Part shown: positions 1 through 8,617 of the stretch, piece after piece
How the letters are laid out: each line of letters begins with the position of its first letter
Position numbering within the stretch: the stretch's first letter is position 1
NCBI GenBank assembly: GCA_902559345.1
Contig: CACEHH010000009.1
Coordinates: forward strand, 1-35,579
Direction of reading: 5' to 3'
DNA: 35,579 nt
From: an uncultured SAR86 cluster bacterium
GTDB lineage: Bacteria > Pseudomonadota > Gammaproteobacteria > Magnimaribacterales > D2472
Made by a program: the position numbers and the translations under genes
The notes under the pieces: generated by a model
Databases searched by the model: none
Told to the model about the DNA's origin: nothing
The model's input: only the letters and a program-made list of their open reading frames with translations

Positions 1-447
1 ATGGATATAGTAATCTGGCTTTCTTCCAGTTTGACTCTTATTTGGTTTGTAATATGGAGTAGCAACTTTTATTTCTGGTGTATTTTTTTTACAAGCTAGT
101 GATATATCATTAATAATTTGGGCGATTGAATTACCAGTATCATGAACATCATCAACAATTAAGAGCCTGTCTTCCGATTCGAGCTGCCTGATAACATAAT
201 TTAATCCATATACTTGTACACTTTCTTTTCGAGCATCAATTCCAGAATAATATGAGGTTCTTACAGCTACATGATCAGACTTAATACCAAGGAAACTTAA
301 AAATTCTTGAACAGCAATGCCTATTGGAGCCCCTCCTCTCCACACACCAATTATATAGTTTGGTTTAAATCCAGACTCATAAACATTCCATGCAAGTTGA
401 GATGAATCTTTTAAAAGGCTTTCTGAGTGAATAAATAGTTTTTTCAT
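1..447 (-). CDS. Purine (hypoxanthine/xanthine-type) phosphoribosyltransferase, partial at left edge
   Basis: The minus-strand frame opens with ATG at 447 and runs off the left edge, giving 149 residues and no stop. Residues 95-107 (LLIVDDVHDTGNS) are the PRPP-binding loop of type I phosphoribosyltransferases, and VWRGGAPIG near residues 35-43 matches the early substrate loop of the COG2236 hypoxanthine/xanthine PRT family. Such enzymes join a purine base to PRPP in the cytoplasm. The TonB receptor gene lies just upstream on the same strand, and an AzgA-type purine permease diverges from that receptor, which fits purine salvage. There is no clear Shine-Dalgarno; a perfect hairpin ends 6 bases before the ATG instead. 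The exact base specificity cannot be read from the sequence. Confidence 0.85.
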   Translation of the reverse strand, partial: MKKLFIHSESLLKDSSQLAWNVYESGFKPNYIIGVWRGGAPIGIAVQEFLSFLGIKSDHVAVRTSYYSGIDARKESVQVYGLNYVIRQLESEDRLLIVDDVHDTGNSIAQIINDISLACKKNTPEIKVATPYYKPNKSQTGRKPDYYIH

Positions 448-453
448 AATTTT

Positions 454-478
454 ACAAAGGGCCTATATGGCCCTTTGT
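454..478 (-). terminator. Perfect 10-bp hairpin between receptor and phosphoribosyltransferase genes
   Basis: ACAAAGGGCC (454-463) and GGCCCTTTGT (469-478) are exact reverse complements around a 5-base loop. It lies 29 bases past the receptor stop codon and 6 bases before the phosphoribosyltransferase ATG. There is no T-run on either strand after the stem, so it is not a standard intrinsic terminator. It may attenuate, stabilise the upstream mRNA 3' end, or limit ribosome access to the downstream start. Confidence 0.5.
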
Positions 479-507
479 GAGAATTATAACTTCAAGAGAA
501 AAAGAAA

Positions 508-2832
508 TCAGAAATTATAACTAATTCTTGTCATAAACTGCCTAGGAGGAATAAGTTCAAGTCCTGTTGAAGCAACTCCAAATACATCTGTCATACTTGA
601 GTTAATACCATCTTCATCAGTAACATTTAGAAGCATCAAGTCTAAACCAAGATTATTGTTGTAATCTATTCCAATAGTAAAGTTAACAATATCATATCCA
701 GGAATTGCATCTACGATTGGATTATTACTAACTCTTTGCATAAACTTACCTCTTTTTACATACTGCACAATAGCAGTCAAGCTATTGCCTGATGGTAAAT
801 CTGTTTCATAAGTAAAATTAACATCTGCAGTAAACTCTGGAGTCTTAGCAAGCTGATTACCTTTTACATTTTCTCTTAGGCCATATCTTAAATCTTCTTC
901 TCCAAAGAAATATTGATAGGCATCAACATTGTCTAACACAAAGTAATCAGATGAAACTTCAGAGTTAAGGAATGCTAAATTCATATCAAAAGTGAATGAG
1001 TCCGATACTAAAGCAGTAAATTCAATTTCAACACCTGACATTTCTGACTCAGGAATATTAGCTACACCACCTCTGTATGGATCAGGATCAGTTGCTTGGA
1101 ATTGAAGATTTTCATAATCATAAGAAAATGCTGCAATATTTGCTCGAGCTTTTCCATTAAAAAGATCTGTTTTAATACCTACTTCTGTAGAATCAACTGT
1201 TTCTGCTTCAAATGTAGGAAAAACCATTGGAGGCGCATTATCATTGTCAAAACCAAATGTTAAATTACTCCCACCTGGCTTGAAACCACTAGCTAATGTT
1301 AAATAAATCATTGTTGCATCAGCTAAGTCATATTCACCAGTAATTCTTGATGTAACTTCATCTGTAGTGCCTTCTGTTACAAAAGTTTCTGTATTTAAAA
1401 AATTTGTAACGTCTGTTCCAAAAGTATCTTCAGAATATCTTAATCCAGAAACAAGTCTAAAAGTTTCACTGATGCTATAGGTGGTTTGAGCATAAACAGA
1501 TAGAGATTCTCTATATGGAAAAGCATCTGTAAAAAAGTCTACATCTGCGCCTGGGCCAAAAATATCAAATCTTCCTGGTATTCCATAATCGTGCTCATAG
1601 CAATAATTTGGATCAGCAAAAGAAGCATCGCAAACATATTTAAAAACCCCATCAAGATCATCATCCCTATAACCTCTTATTACATTTTCAATTTCATGAT
1701 CCATATAGAAGGCACCAACTGTCCAATCAAGTTTTCCATTCATTGCAGGCTCATTGGAAATAAGGTTAACTTCAAAAGTTGTTGTTTCAACAACTGAAGT
1801 TTCAGGTCTGAATTCTGCTTGTTGATATGTTGCACCAGCACCCAAGCCTGGAATCGAAAGAACAGAATCACCAAAATTATGACGATCGTTATCTCTCGTA
1901 ACTGAAATATCATCATCTTGAGAGCTAGCTAAAATCTTTAAATTTGCAAATCCAAGATCTGATTCAAAAATCATAGCAACTACCGAAGAGGTTAGTTCTT
2001 GTTTTGAAATTGTATTTTGTGATAGCTTTCGCATACCTGGTGATTGATCATCAATACCCCTCAAAGCTGCACCATTTCTATCTACATGCGCATATTGACC
2101 AAATATTCTTAAACTTGAGGTATCACTTAATTCAAAGAAAAAATCTGCTCTAAAGTTAAGATTATGAGCATCATCCAGATCTTGACCTGTAAAAATATTT
2201 TCGGTAAAGCCTTCACGAGTCATGGCAGAAAATGATAGTTTAGTGCTTGCTGAATCGGATAATGGTATATTTGAAGAAGATCTCAATTGCTTCATTCCAT
2301 AATCACCATATGTTATATCTGCTTTTGAAAACATCTCTTCAGATGTAGGTTTATTGCTAATAACATTAATAGCTCCACCGGTTGAGTTTTGACCAAAAAG
2401 AGTACCTTGAGGACCCCTTAATACTTCAATTCTCTGAACATCTAAAAAGTCTGTTTGTAATGAAAATGGTGAAGCGATAAAAATGCCATCCATATGGTAT
2501 GCAACTGAAGGCGCTGCAATAGCATTTTGGTTTGTCTCATTACCAACACCTCTAATAGATATAACTGTCTTATAACCTTCATTTTTTGCAACAGTTACAC
2601 CTGGTACAATGCTGGATAAATCAACAAAGGAATTAATATTTTTTGCTTCAATCTCTGAATCAGTAATCGCAGTAACAGCTTGTGAGACAGTTTGAAGACT
2701 TTCATCTCTTTTTTCAGCAGTAACAATAACTTCTTCAAACACTAATTCCCCCTCTTGAACAAAAATATCGTTTGAGAAAGAAAAAAGTAGAATAAAAGCA
2801 ATTGATGCTTTTAGTAAAATAGTAGATTTCAT
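508..2832 (-). CDS. TonB-dependent outer-membrane receptor
   Basis: The 774-residue protein is a TonB-dependent receptor, an outer-membrane beta-barrel with an N-terminal plug that imports scarce nutrients using TonB energy. It has a hydrophobic signal peptide (about residues 1-25), then a TonB-box-like segment EEVIVTAEKR, a plug domain at about 40-160 with the RIEVLRGPQGTLFGQNSTGG motif, and a long barrel ending in ISYNF, the terminal aromatic typical of outer-membrane proteins. The length is normal. The start is supported by AAAGAGGA about 9 bases upstream. A sigma-54-like promoter precedes it (2877-2893). Its neighbours are a purine phosphoribosyltransferase and a purine permease, so purines or nucleosides are a reasonable guess at substrate; the sequence itself does not show the ligand. 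Confidence 0.95.
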   Translation of the reverse strand: MKSTILLKASIAFILLFSFSNDIFVQEGELVFEEVIVTAEKRDESLQTVSQAVTAITDSEIEAKNINSFVDLSSIVPGVTVAKNEGYKTVISIRGVGNETNQNAIAAPSVAYHMDGIFIASPFSLQTDFLDVQRIEVLRGPQGTLFGQNSTGGAINVISNKPTSEEMFSKADITYGDYGMKQLRSSSNIPLSDSASTKLSFSAMTREGFTENIFTGQDLDDAHNLNFRADFFFELSDTSSLRIFGQYAHVDRNGAALRGIDDQSPGMRKLSQNTISKQELTSSVVAMIFESDLGFANLKILASSQDDDISVTRDNDRHNFGDSVLSIPGLGAGATYQQAEFRPETSVVETTTFEVNLISNEPAMNGKLDWTVGAFYMDHEIENVIRGYRDDDLDGVFKYVCDASFADPNYCYEHDYGIPGRFDIFGPGADVDFFTDAFPYRESLSVYAQTTYSISETFRLVSGLRYSEDTFGTDVTNFLNTETFVTEGTTDEVTSRITGEYDLADATMIYLTLASGFKPGGSNLTFGFDNDNAPPMVFPTFEAETVDSTEVGIKTDLFNGKARANIAAFSYDYENLQFQATDPDPYRGGVANIPESEMSGVEIEFTALVSDSFTFDMNLAFLNSEVSSDYFVLDNVDAYQYFFGEEDLRYGLRENVKGNQLAKTPEFTADVNFTYETDLPSGNSLTAIVQYVKRGKFMQRVSNNPIVDAIPGYDIVNFTIGIDYNNNLGLDLMLLNVTDEDGINSSMTDVFGVASTGLELIPPRQFMTRISYNF

Positions 2833-2876
2833 AATAAATGTATCCTCTTTATAGATGTATTATTTATATAAATATA

Positions 2877-2893
2877 TGCAACTTCTGTGCCAA
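2877..2893 (-). promoter_or_regulatory. Predicted sigma-54 (RpoN) promoter of the TonB receptor
   Basis: Read on the minus strand the site is TTGGCACAGAAGTTGCA. This fits the sigma-54 consensus TGGCAC-N5-TTGC, with GG and GC separated by the required 10 bases; only one position of the commonly conserved set (A for G after TGGCAC) differs. The start site would fall near 2867, about 35 bases before the receptor ATG. A sigma-70 -10-like TATAAT also lies at 2897-2902 but has no good -35. The GC-containing match stands out in this AT-rich spacer. Confidence 0.55.
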
Positions 2894-2915
2894 ATAATTA
2901 TATTAAATTCAAGTT

Positions 2916-2945
2916 TTGCAAATTGTAAAATTGTGATGTTATATT
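2916..2945 (+). promoter_or_regulatory. Possible sigma-70 promoter of the purine permease
   Basis: TTGCAA (2916-2921) and TATATT (2940-2945) are spaced 18 bases apart and precede the permease ATG at 2991 by about 45 bases. TATACT at 2964-2969 is an alternative -10 without a well-placed -35. AT-rich sequence makes such matches common, so this is tentative. Confidence 0.25.
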
Positions 2946-2990
2946 AACACTTTCGATGACATCTATACTAGATAGAATATACTTATTTAC

Positions 2991-4289
2991 ATGAAAAATT
3001 TTCTTAATAATTTCTTTAAACTTGATCTTAATAACACTAATGTTAAGTCTGAAATCGTCGCTGGTTTTACAACCTTTTTAACAATGGCATATATAATTTT
3101 TGTCAATCCACAAATAATGGAAGAAAGCGGGATGGATAAGAGTGCTATTTTTGTAGGCACATGTTTAGCAGCTGCCATTGCATGTTTGGTTATGGGAATT
3201 TTTGCAAATTGGCCAATTGGCCTTGCACCTGGAATGGGTTTGAATGCATTTTTTACATATGAGGTTGTTGGTGATATGGGTTATTCTTGGGAAATTGCTC
3301 TAGGTGCCGTTTTTATTGCTGGTATTTTATTTTTTATAATGAGTGTTACAAGCCTCAGGAGTTGGATGATTGCAAGCATACCAATGAATCTAAGAATTGC
3401 CATGGGAGCTGGAGTAGGATTATTTATTGGGATAATTGGTCTTAAGTCTGGAGACATAATAATTACTAATGATGACACACTTTTAGCATTAGGTGATTTT
3501 ACTAAGATTGAGACTCTCCTTGCTGCAATTGGGTTTCTAATAATTTCAGCCTTATCTATAAGAAAAATACCTGGTGCTATTATTATTGGAATATTGATAA
3601 TTACTTTAATTTCAATATTTGCTGATCTTATTCAGTTTAAAGGAGTAATTTCAACCCCGCCTGATATAGCGCCAACTTTTATGAAACTTGATATTCTTGG
3701 AGCTTTGAATCTTGGAATGTTAACAGTAATTATGTCCTTTCTATTTGTAAATTTATTTGATACCACAGGAACTCTGATAGGTGTCGCAACAAGGGCAAAT
3801 TTACTAGATGAAAATGGTGAGGCCGAAAGTCTTGATAAAGCTCTAAAAGCAGATAGCGGAGCTAGTATATTTGGTACATTTTTTGGATGCTCTCCAGTAA
3901 CAAGTTATGTTGAAAGTTCTGCTGGTGTGGAAGCTGGCGGAAGAACTGGTCTTACTGCAGTAGTTGTTGGATTATTGTTTATTTTAGCAATGTTCTTATC
4001 TCCATTAGCTTCTATCATTCCAGATTATGCTACAGCAGGTGCTTTGGTTTATGTAGCCATTTTGATGCTTGGAGGAATGGAAAAACTGAATTGGTCTCAT
4101 GTTACAGAACTTCTGCCTGCATTGGTTATCTTGATAATGATACCTTTAACATTTTCAATTGCTGATGGAATTGCTCTAGGTTTTTTATCCTATGTTGTTT
4201 TAAAAATAACAAATGGAGAAATAAAAAGCATAACATCTGCTGCTTGGTTCCTAACCATTATTTTTATTTCAAAATTTATATTTTTATAA
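2991..4289 (+). CDS. NCS2-family adenine/guanine/hypoxanthine permease (AzgA/PbuG type)
   Basis: The 432-residue polytopic inner-membrane protein has about 12 hydrophobic segments and the hallmarks of the AzgA branch of nucleobase-cation symporters: EIVAGFTTFLTMAYIIFVNP near the N-terminus, GLAPGMGLNAFFTY at about residues 77-90, LFDTTGTLIGVA near 256-267, and TSYVESSAGVEAGGRTGLTA near 305-324. Family members import purine bases with protons. The length is typical (430-450). It diverges from the TonB receptor, giving outer- and inner-membrane steps side by side with a phosphoribosyltransferase that could trap the imported base. The last six bases overlap the end of the convergent small membrane-protein gene. 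Confidence 0.93.
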   Translation: MKNFLNNFFKLDLNNTNVKSEIVAGFTTFLTMAYIIFVNPQIMEESGMDKSAIFVGTCLAAAIACLVMGIFANWPIGLAPGMGLNAFFTYEVVGDMGYSWEIALGAVFIAGILFFIMSVTSLRSWMIASIPMNLRIAMGAGVGLFIGIIGLKSGDIIITNDDTLLALGDFTKIETLLAAIGFLIISALSIRKIPGAIIIGILIITLISIFADLIQFKGVISTPPDIAPTFMKLDILGALNLGMLTVIMSFLFVNLFDTTGTLIGVATRANLLDENGEAESLDKALKADSGASIFGTFFGCSPVTSYVESSAGVEAGGRTGLTAVVVGLLFILAMFLSPLASIIPDYATAGALVYVAILMLGGMEKLNWSHVTELLPALVILIMIPLTFSIADGIALGFLSYVVLKITNGEIKSITSAAWFLTIIFISKFIFL

Positions 4290-4511
4290 AACTAACCCGA
4301 AAATATAGATTATTGTTAGTCCAGCATTTAAAACTACTAGAGTCATTTCTTTCCATAAGATTCCAACAATAACCCACAATGAATTGGCTATTATAAATGC
4401 CCAATGATGATATTCTAAAGCAGGAACAAAGCTAGCTAAAATTGCAGCAAGAATTAGCACTGCTGTTGCTGTCCATGCAAGAAATTGATATGGCTTTTCG
4501 TTTTGATCCAT
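4284..4511 (-). CDS. Small three-helix membrane protein of unknown function
   Basis: I do not recognise this 75-residue protein with certainty. It has three hydrophobic segments (about 10-30, 36-52 and 56-74) and the pattern NSLWVIVGILWKEMTLVVLN, reminiscent of half-transporter-like small membrane proteins of the SemiSWEET/CBU_0592 sort; that resemblance is by eye only. It begins 6 bases after the phhB stop, so it is probably co-transcribed with fumC and phhB. Its final six bases overlap the convergent permease gene. Good hydrophobic periodicity and tight packing argue it is real. Confidence 0.65.
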   Translation of the reverse strand: MDQNEKPYQFLAWTATAVLILAAILASFVPALEYHHWAFIIANSLWVIVGILWKEMTLVVLNAGLTIIYIFGLVL

Positions 4512-4517
4512 TTAAAT

Positions 4518-4865
4518 TTATTGTTTTTTAAAAAGATTGTCAGTTTTTGATGCACAAATAAAGTCATTTTTATGAAGGCCTTTAATTTTATGCGACCACC
4601 AAGAAACAGTAACATTCCCCCACTCTAGAACAATCTCAGGATGATGATCTTCCTCTTCAGCAAGTTTGGCTACTTTATTTGTAAAATTAACAGAATCCTC
4701 ATAGCTAGAAAAAGCAAAAGAACATATCAATCTTTTAATACCCTCCTCTTCATGAACTATCCAAGATGGTATTTCGGGAGCAAGCTCTTTTATTTCTTGC
4801 TCAGAAAGCACAGGGGCATCTACACTGCAGGCCTCGCAGCTATTTTGGGAAAGTTCGTTTGTCAA
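4518..4865 (-). CDS. phhB: Pterin-4-alpha-carbinolamine dehydratase
   Basis: The 115-residue protein dehydrates 4a-hydroxytetrahydrobiopterin-type carbinolamines, recycling the pterin cofactor of aromatic amino acid hydroxylases. The signature is clear: EEEDHHPEIVLEW with the paired histidines at about 73-74, then VSWWSHKIKGLHKNDF. The N-terminal CEACSVDAPVLSEQE is also usual for proteobacterial PhhB. The start is TTG at 4865, because no ATG is available between it and the conserved CEAC motif; AAGGGCGG inside the end of fumC could serve as ribosome-binding site. It starts 2 bases after the fumC stop codon. No phenylalanine hydroxylase is in the window, so the partner is unknown. Confidence 0.9.
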   Translation of the reverse strand: MTNELSQNSCEACSVDAPVLSEQEIKELAPEIPSWIVHEEEGIKRLICSFAFSSYEDSVNFTNKVAKLAEEEDHHPEIVLEWGNVTVSWWSHKIKGLHKNDFICASKTDNLFKKQ

Positions 4866-4867
4866 TT

Positions 4868-6259
4868 TTATATACCGCCCTTAGCAAGCTTGGATGGATC
4901 AAGTAATTTTTTAAGTTTTGCTTTTGATAAATCAGTCTCTTCGGCAGCAACTTCAATTATTGGTCTATTTTCTTTATAAGCTTTTTTTGCAATTGCTGCT
5001 GCTTTTTCGTAACCAATAATTGGATTTAATGCAGTTACTAGTATTGGATTTTTTGATAATGAAAGTTCTAAATTTTTGTGATTTACTTTAAATGTCTTTA
5101 TAGCTTTCTTCGATAAAACATTCATAGAACCGCTTAGGAGGTTAATACTCTTTAGAAGGTTGTAAGCTATGACAGGCAACATTACATTTAATTGGAAGTT
5201 TCCAGATTGAGCAGCAAGAGTAATTGTTACATCATTGCCAATAACATCTGCAGAAGCCATAGCAACTGCTTCAGGAATCACAGGATTAACTTTGCCAGGC
5301 ATAATGCTGCTTCCAGGCTGTAAAGCTTTCAGTTCGATATCTGATATTCCAGCCAATGGGCCGCTATTCATCCATCGTAAATCATTTGAAATTTTCATTA
5401 ATATAATAGCTAGGTTTTTTAATTCTCCTGATAGTTGAACTGAACAATCCTGAGCACTCAGCTCATGATAAAAATTCTTAGCTGGGGAGCACTTATATTT
5501 ATTGCCTGATAATTTTGTCATTTCTTGAGAAAAATATTTTGAAAATTGTTTATGGGCGTTTATGCCACTTCCAACAGCAGTTCCTCCCTGTGGAAGTTCA
5601 AGAAGTTTCTTTTCTATAATATTCAACATCTCTTTTGAAGATTTTAATTGGCTAGACCAAGCTTTTAATTCTTCTGAAAAATCTATAGGCATCGCATCCA
5701 TTAGATGTGTTCTACCTGTCTTAATAGTTCCTTTTATGGATTTAGCCTTATCATCAATTGATTTGATTAAGCCATCTAAAGTTGGAAAAAGTTTTTTAGT
5801 TAAGTCCATATGGGCGCTAATTTTTATTGCAGTAGGTATAACATCATTACTGCTTTGGCTCATATTTACATCATCATTTGGATTAACTTTAATTTTTGCA
5901 TATTTGGTTGCAATATTTGCTATAACTTCATTAGCATTCATATTTGAACTTGTTCCAGATCCTGTTTGAAATACATCAATTGGGAATTCATGATGATGTT
6001 TTTCTTGCCAAACCTCTTTAGATGCTCTTGAAATTGCCTTAGATTTTTTTGAAGAAATTAGTTTTAATCTTAAATTAGTCTTAGCCGCTGCATCTTTTAT
6101 AAGACCTAAAGATGAAACAAATGATTTTGTAAAAGGAAAATCCATCTTAATACCGCTTATAGGAAAATTATTCACAGCTCGTTGTGTTTGAGCACCCCAT
6201 AATGCTTTTGAAGGCACTTTTACTTCACCTAAGCTATCTTTTTCAATTCTATATTTCAT
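4868..6259 (-). CDS. fumC: Class II fumarate hydratase
   Basis: The 463-residue enzyme interconverts fumarate and malate in the TCA cycle. It begins MKYRIEKDSLGEVKVPSKALWGAQTQRAV, typical of FumC, and carries TGSGTSSNMNANEVIAN (about 97-113), the GRTHLMDAMP region and the superfamily signature GSSIMPGKVNP (about 317-327). The length matches the family. It heads a short minus-strand operon with phhB and the small membrane protein, and diverges from the class II aldolase-like gene across 59 bases. Confidence 0.95.
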   Translation of the reverse strand: MKYRIEKDSLGEVKVPSKALWGAQTQRAVNNFPISGIKMDFPFTKSFVSSLGLIKDAAAKTNLRLKLISSKKSKAISRASKEVWQEKHHHEFPIDVFQTGSGTSSNMNANEVIANIATKYAKIKVNPNDDVNMSQSSNDVIPTAIKISAHMDLTKKLFPTLDGLIKSIDDKAKSIKGTIKTGRTHLMDAMPIDFSEELKAWSSQLKSSKEMLNIIEKKLLELPQGGTAVGSGINAHKQFSKYFSQEMTKLSGNKYKCSPAKNFYHELSAQDCSVQLSGELKNLAIILMKISNDLRWMNSGPLAGISDIELKALQPGSSIMPGKVNPVIPEAVAMASADVIGNDVTITLAAQSGNFQLNVMLPVIAYNLLKSINLLSGSMNVLSKKAIKTFKVNHKNLELSLSKNPILVTALNPIIGYEKAAAIAKKAYKENRPIIEVAAEETDLSKAKLKKLLDPSKLAKGGI

Positions 6260-6318
6260 ATTTAGTTCTTAATTTGATAAGCTATTTTAACATTATTGAG
6301 CTTAGGAGTATAAAAACT

Positions 6319-7128
6319 ATGTCAAATGTTGCACCAATAAAAATTGATATTACCAATGGTAAATTGCCAATTAAAGAAAAAGGTCTTGTTTTCCAGGAAT
6401 TTGCTAATCCAGCAGAAGAAAGAAGAAATCAGCTAGAAAAACTAGCAGCTGGTTTTAGACTTTTTGATTACTTTGGATTTAATGAAGGGGTTGCTGGTCA
6501 TATTACTTATAGGGATCCAGAATTTAAGGATCATTTTTGGGTAAATCCTTTAGGTGTTCATTTCTCACAAATTTCTGTATCAGATCTCTTATTAGTCAAT
6601 CACGACGGAAAAGTTGTTCAAGGTGATAAAGATGTTAATGTTGCGGCATTTGCAATACATTCAAGGCTTCATAAAGCAAGACCAGACGTTAATGCCGCCG
6701 CTCATTCCCATTCAATATACGGAAGAACATTTTCTACTCTTGGGAAATTATTAGATCCTATTTCTCAAGATGCTTGTGCTTTTTATGAAAATCAAGGCAT
6801 CTATGAAGACTTCTCTGGTGTTGTCGAAGAAGTCAATGAAGGAGATGAAATTGCAAAAGCTTTAGGAGATAAAAAAGTTGCAATACTTCAAAATCATGGA
6901 ATCTTAACAACAGGACCTTCAGTAGATATCGCTTTATGGTTTTATATGTCAATGGAAAGATGTTGCCAAGCTCAGTTAATGGCAGAAGCAGCAGGTGAAC
7001 CAAAAATTATTCCGCATGAAACAGCTATTAAGACAAGGGAATTTATTGCAAATGACATTGCTGCTTGGGCAAGCTATCAACCTGCATTTGATAAGATTGT
7101 AAAAATGCAGCCTGATCTTCTAGATTAG
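6319..7128 (+). CDS. Class II aldolase/adducin-family protein
   Basis: The protein has 269 residues from ATG 6319, which is chosen over an in-frame ATG at 6184 because TTAGGAG lies about 10 bases upstream and the longer form would overlap the start of fumC. Zinc-ligand histidines are visible in NAAAHSHSIYGRTFS (about 129-143) and in ILQNHGILTTG (about 192-202), as in fuculose-phosphate aldolase relatives. Members cleave or decarboxylate small sugar or keto acids, but this longer proteobacterial subgroup has no firmly assigned substrate that I can name. It converges with the aldehyde dehydrogenase gene, overlapping it by 4 bases. Confidence 0.85.
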   Translation: MSNVAPIKIDITNGKLPIKEKGLVFQEFANPAEERRNQLEKLAAGFRLFDYFGFNEGVAGHITYRDPEFKDHFWVNPLGVHFSQISVSDLLLVNHDGKVVQGDKDVNVAAFAIHSRLHKARPDVNAAAHSHSIYGRTFSTLGKLLDPISQDACAFYENQGIYEDFSGVVEEVNEGDEIAKALGDKKVAILQNHGILTTGPSVDIALWFYMSMERCCQAQLMAEAAGEPKIIPHETAIKTREFIANDIAAWASYQPAFDKIVKMQPDLLD

Positions 7129-8549
7129 CTAGCTGGAATAATTATCGCTTTTGTTTCAAGGCACTCTTCTAAGCCATGTTTGCCATGCTCTCTTCCATTA
7201 CCTGAAGCCTTATAGCCTCCGAATGGAGCAGCATTTCCCCTGGCTCCGCCATTTATAGTAATTTGACCTGCACGAATTTTATTTCCGACCTCTATTGCAT
7301 GAGATAATTCACCTTGAACATATCCTGCAAGACCATATTCAGTATCATTCGCAATCTCAATTGCCTCTTCTTCAGTTTCATACTTCATAATGCATAATAC
7401 AGGTCCAAATATTTCTTCTTTTGCAATAGTCATATCATTAGTCACATCTGCAAATACTGTTGGTTTAACGTAATAACCTTTATCGTAACCCTCAGGTTTT
7501 TCAACCCCTCCAGCAACCAGCTTTGCTCCTTCTTCAATTCCAATTTGGATCATCTTTATAACCTTTTCATATTGAGTTTTATTTGAAATAGGTCCTATTC
7601 TAAACTCACCATTTGGATCTCCAATTGAAGTGTTGTTTGCAGTAGCTACTGCAACTTCAACTGCTTTATCATAATTTTTTGAAGAAACTAACATTCTAGT
7701 TGGAGCATTACATGACTGACCAGAATTTAAGAAACAATGCCCAGCACCGCCTTTAACTGATTTTTCAAGATCTGCAACATCATCAAGAATAATATTTGCT
7801 GATTTCCCACCTAGTTCTTGTTGAACTCTTTTAACAGTTGTTGCTGATGCTTGTGCTACAGCAATTCCTGCTCTTGTGGAGCCAGTGAATGACATCATAT
7901 CTACTTTTTCATGCTCCGATAAAGCTGCGCCAACTATTGGCCCATACCCATTCACTAAATTAAATACTCCCTTTGGAACACCAGCATCATGCATAACTTC
8001 AGCAAGTAACATTGAACAATATGGAGATATTTCACTTGGTTTTAAAATCATAGTACAACCTGTAGCAATAGCAGCAGACACCTTGGTTGTGATTTGGTTC
8101 ATTGGCCAATTCCATGGAGTAATCATTCCAATTACTCCAATTGGTTCTCTCCTTAAAGTATAACCACCCTCCTCTTTTTCAAATTTATACTCCTCAAGAG
8201 CTTCTAAAGTTTCTTTAAAATTTATTAACCCTGTATTTGCTTGAGCCCTTTCGGATAACCAATTTGGAGCACCCATTTCTTTTGTTATTACTTCAACAAA
8301 ATCTTTATATCTATTCTCATATTGTTGAATAATTTTCTTTAAGAGCTCGATTCTTTCATTTTGAGAAGATTTTGAAAAAGATGTAAACGCATTAAAGGCT
8401 GCATTAACCGCATCATCAATATCCTTCTTAGTACCTGCAGTAACTTGACCTATTATTTCTTCATTCGCAGGATTGATTACATCAATTAATTCACTTGAAT
8501 CAGATTTAACCCATTCACCATTAATGTAAAAATTTAAATCATTGCTCAT
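7125..8549 (-). CDS. NAD(P)-dependent aldehyde dehydrogenase
   Basis: The 474-residue enzyme oxidises an aldehyde to an acid. Visible motifs are TPWNWPMNQ (nucleotide-binding start), SFTGSTRAG, the general-base segment QELGGKSANI and the nucleophile segment NSGQSCNAPTRM with the catalytic cysteine. The start is placed at ATG 8549, not an in-frame ATG 12 bases earlier, because GGAG lies 8 bases before the second ATG. The family is too broad to name the substrate. It follows formate-THF ligase on the same strand after 68 bases and may be co-transcribed with it. Confidence 0.9.
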   Translation of the reverse strand: MSNDLNFYINGEWVKSDSSELIDVINPANEEIIGQVTAGTKKDIDDAVNAAFNAFTSFSKSSQNERIELLKKIIQQYENRYKDFVEVITKEMGAPNWLSERAQANTGLINFKETLEALEEYKFEKEEGGYTLRREPIGVIGMITPWNWPMNQITTKVSAAIATGCTMILKPSEISPYCSMLLAEVMHDAGVPKGVFNLVNGYGPIVGAALSEHEKVDMMSFTGSTRAGIAVAQASATTVKRVQQELGGKSANIILDDVADLEKSVKGGAGHCFLNSGQSCNAPTRMLVSSKNYDKAVEVAVATANNTSIGDPNGEFRIGPISNKTQYEKVIKMIQIGIEEGAKLVAGGVEKPEGYDKGYYVKPTVFADVTNDMTIAKEEIFGPVLCIMKYETEEEAIEIANDTEYGLAGYVQGELSHAIEVGNKIRAGQITINGGARGNAAPFGGYKASGNGREHGKHGLEECLETKAIIIPAS

Positions 8550-8617
8550 AAGTTTCTCCATGAAATTTTAGAATAAAATTATAACTAAATACTTATAAAT
8601 GAACTAGGGAGATCTTA

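Noticed and set aside
2833-2990. Purine riboswitch before the permease or the receptor
   Set aside because: The leaders are short and I see no paired-loop pattern of the purine aptamer.
5562-5969. Plus-strand open frame of 135 codons inside fumC
   Set aside because: It is the shadow of the fumC reading frame, with no ribosome-binding site or recognisable product. Similar frames opposite other genes were dropped for the same reason.
6184-6318. Longer N-terminus for the class II aldolase-like protein from ATG 6184
   Set aside because: The extension is hydrophobic without family similarity, overlaps the fumC start, and the Shine-Dalgarno is placed for ATG 6319.
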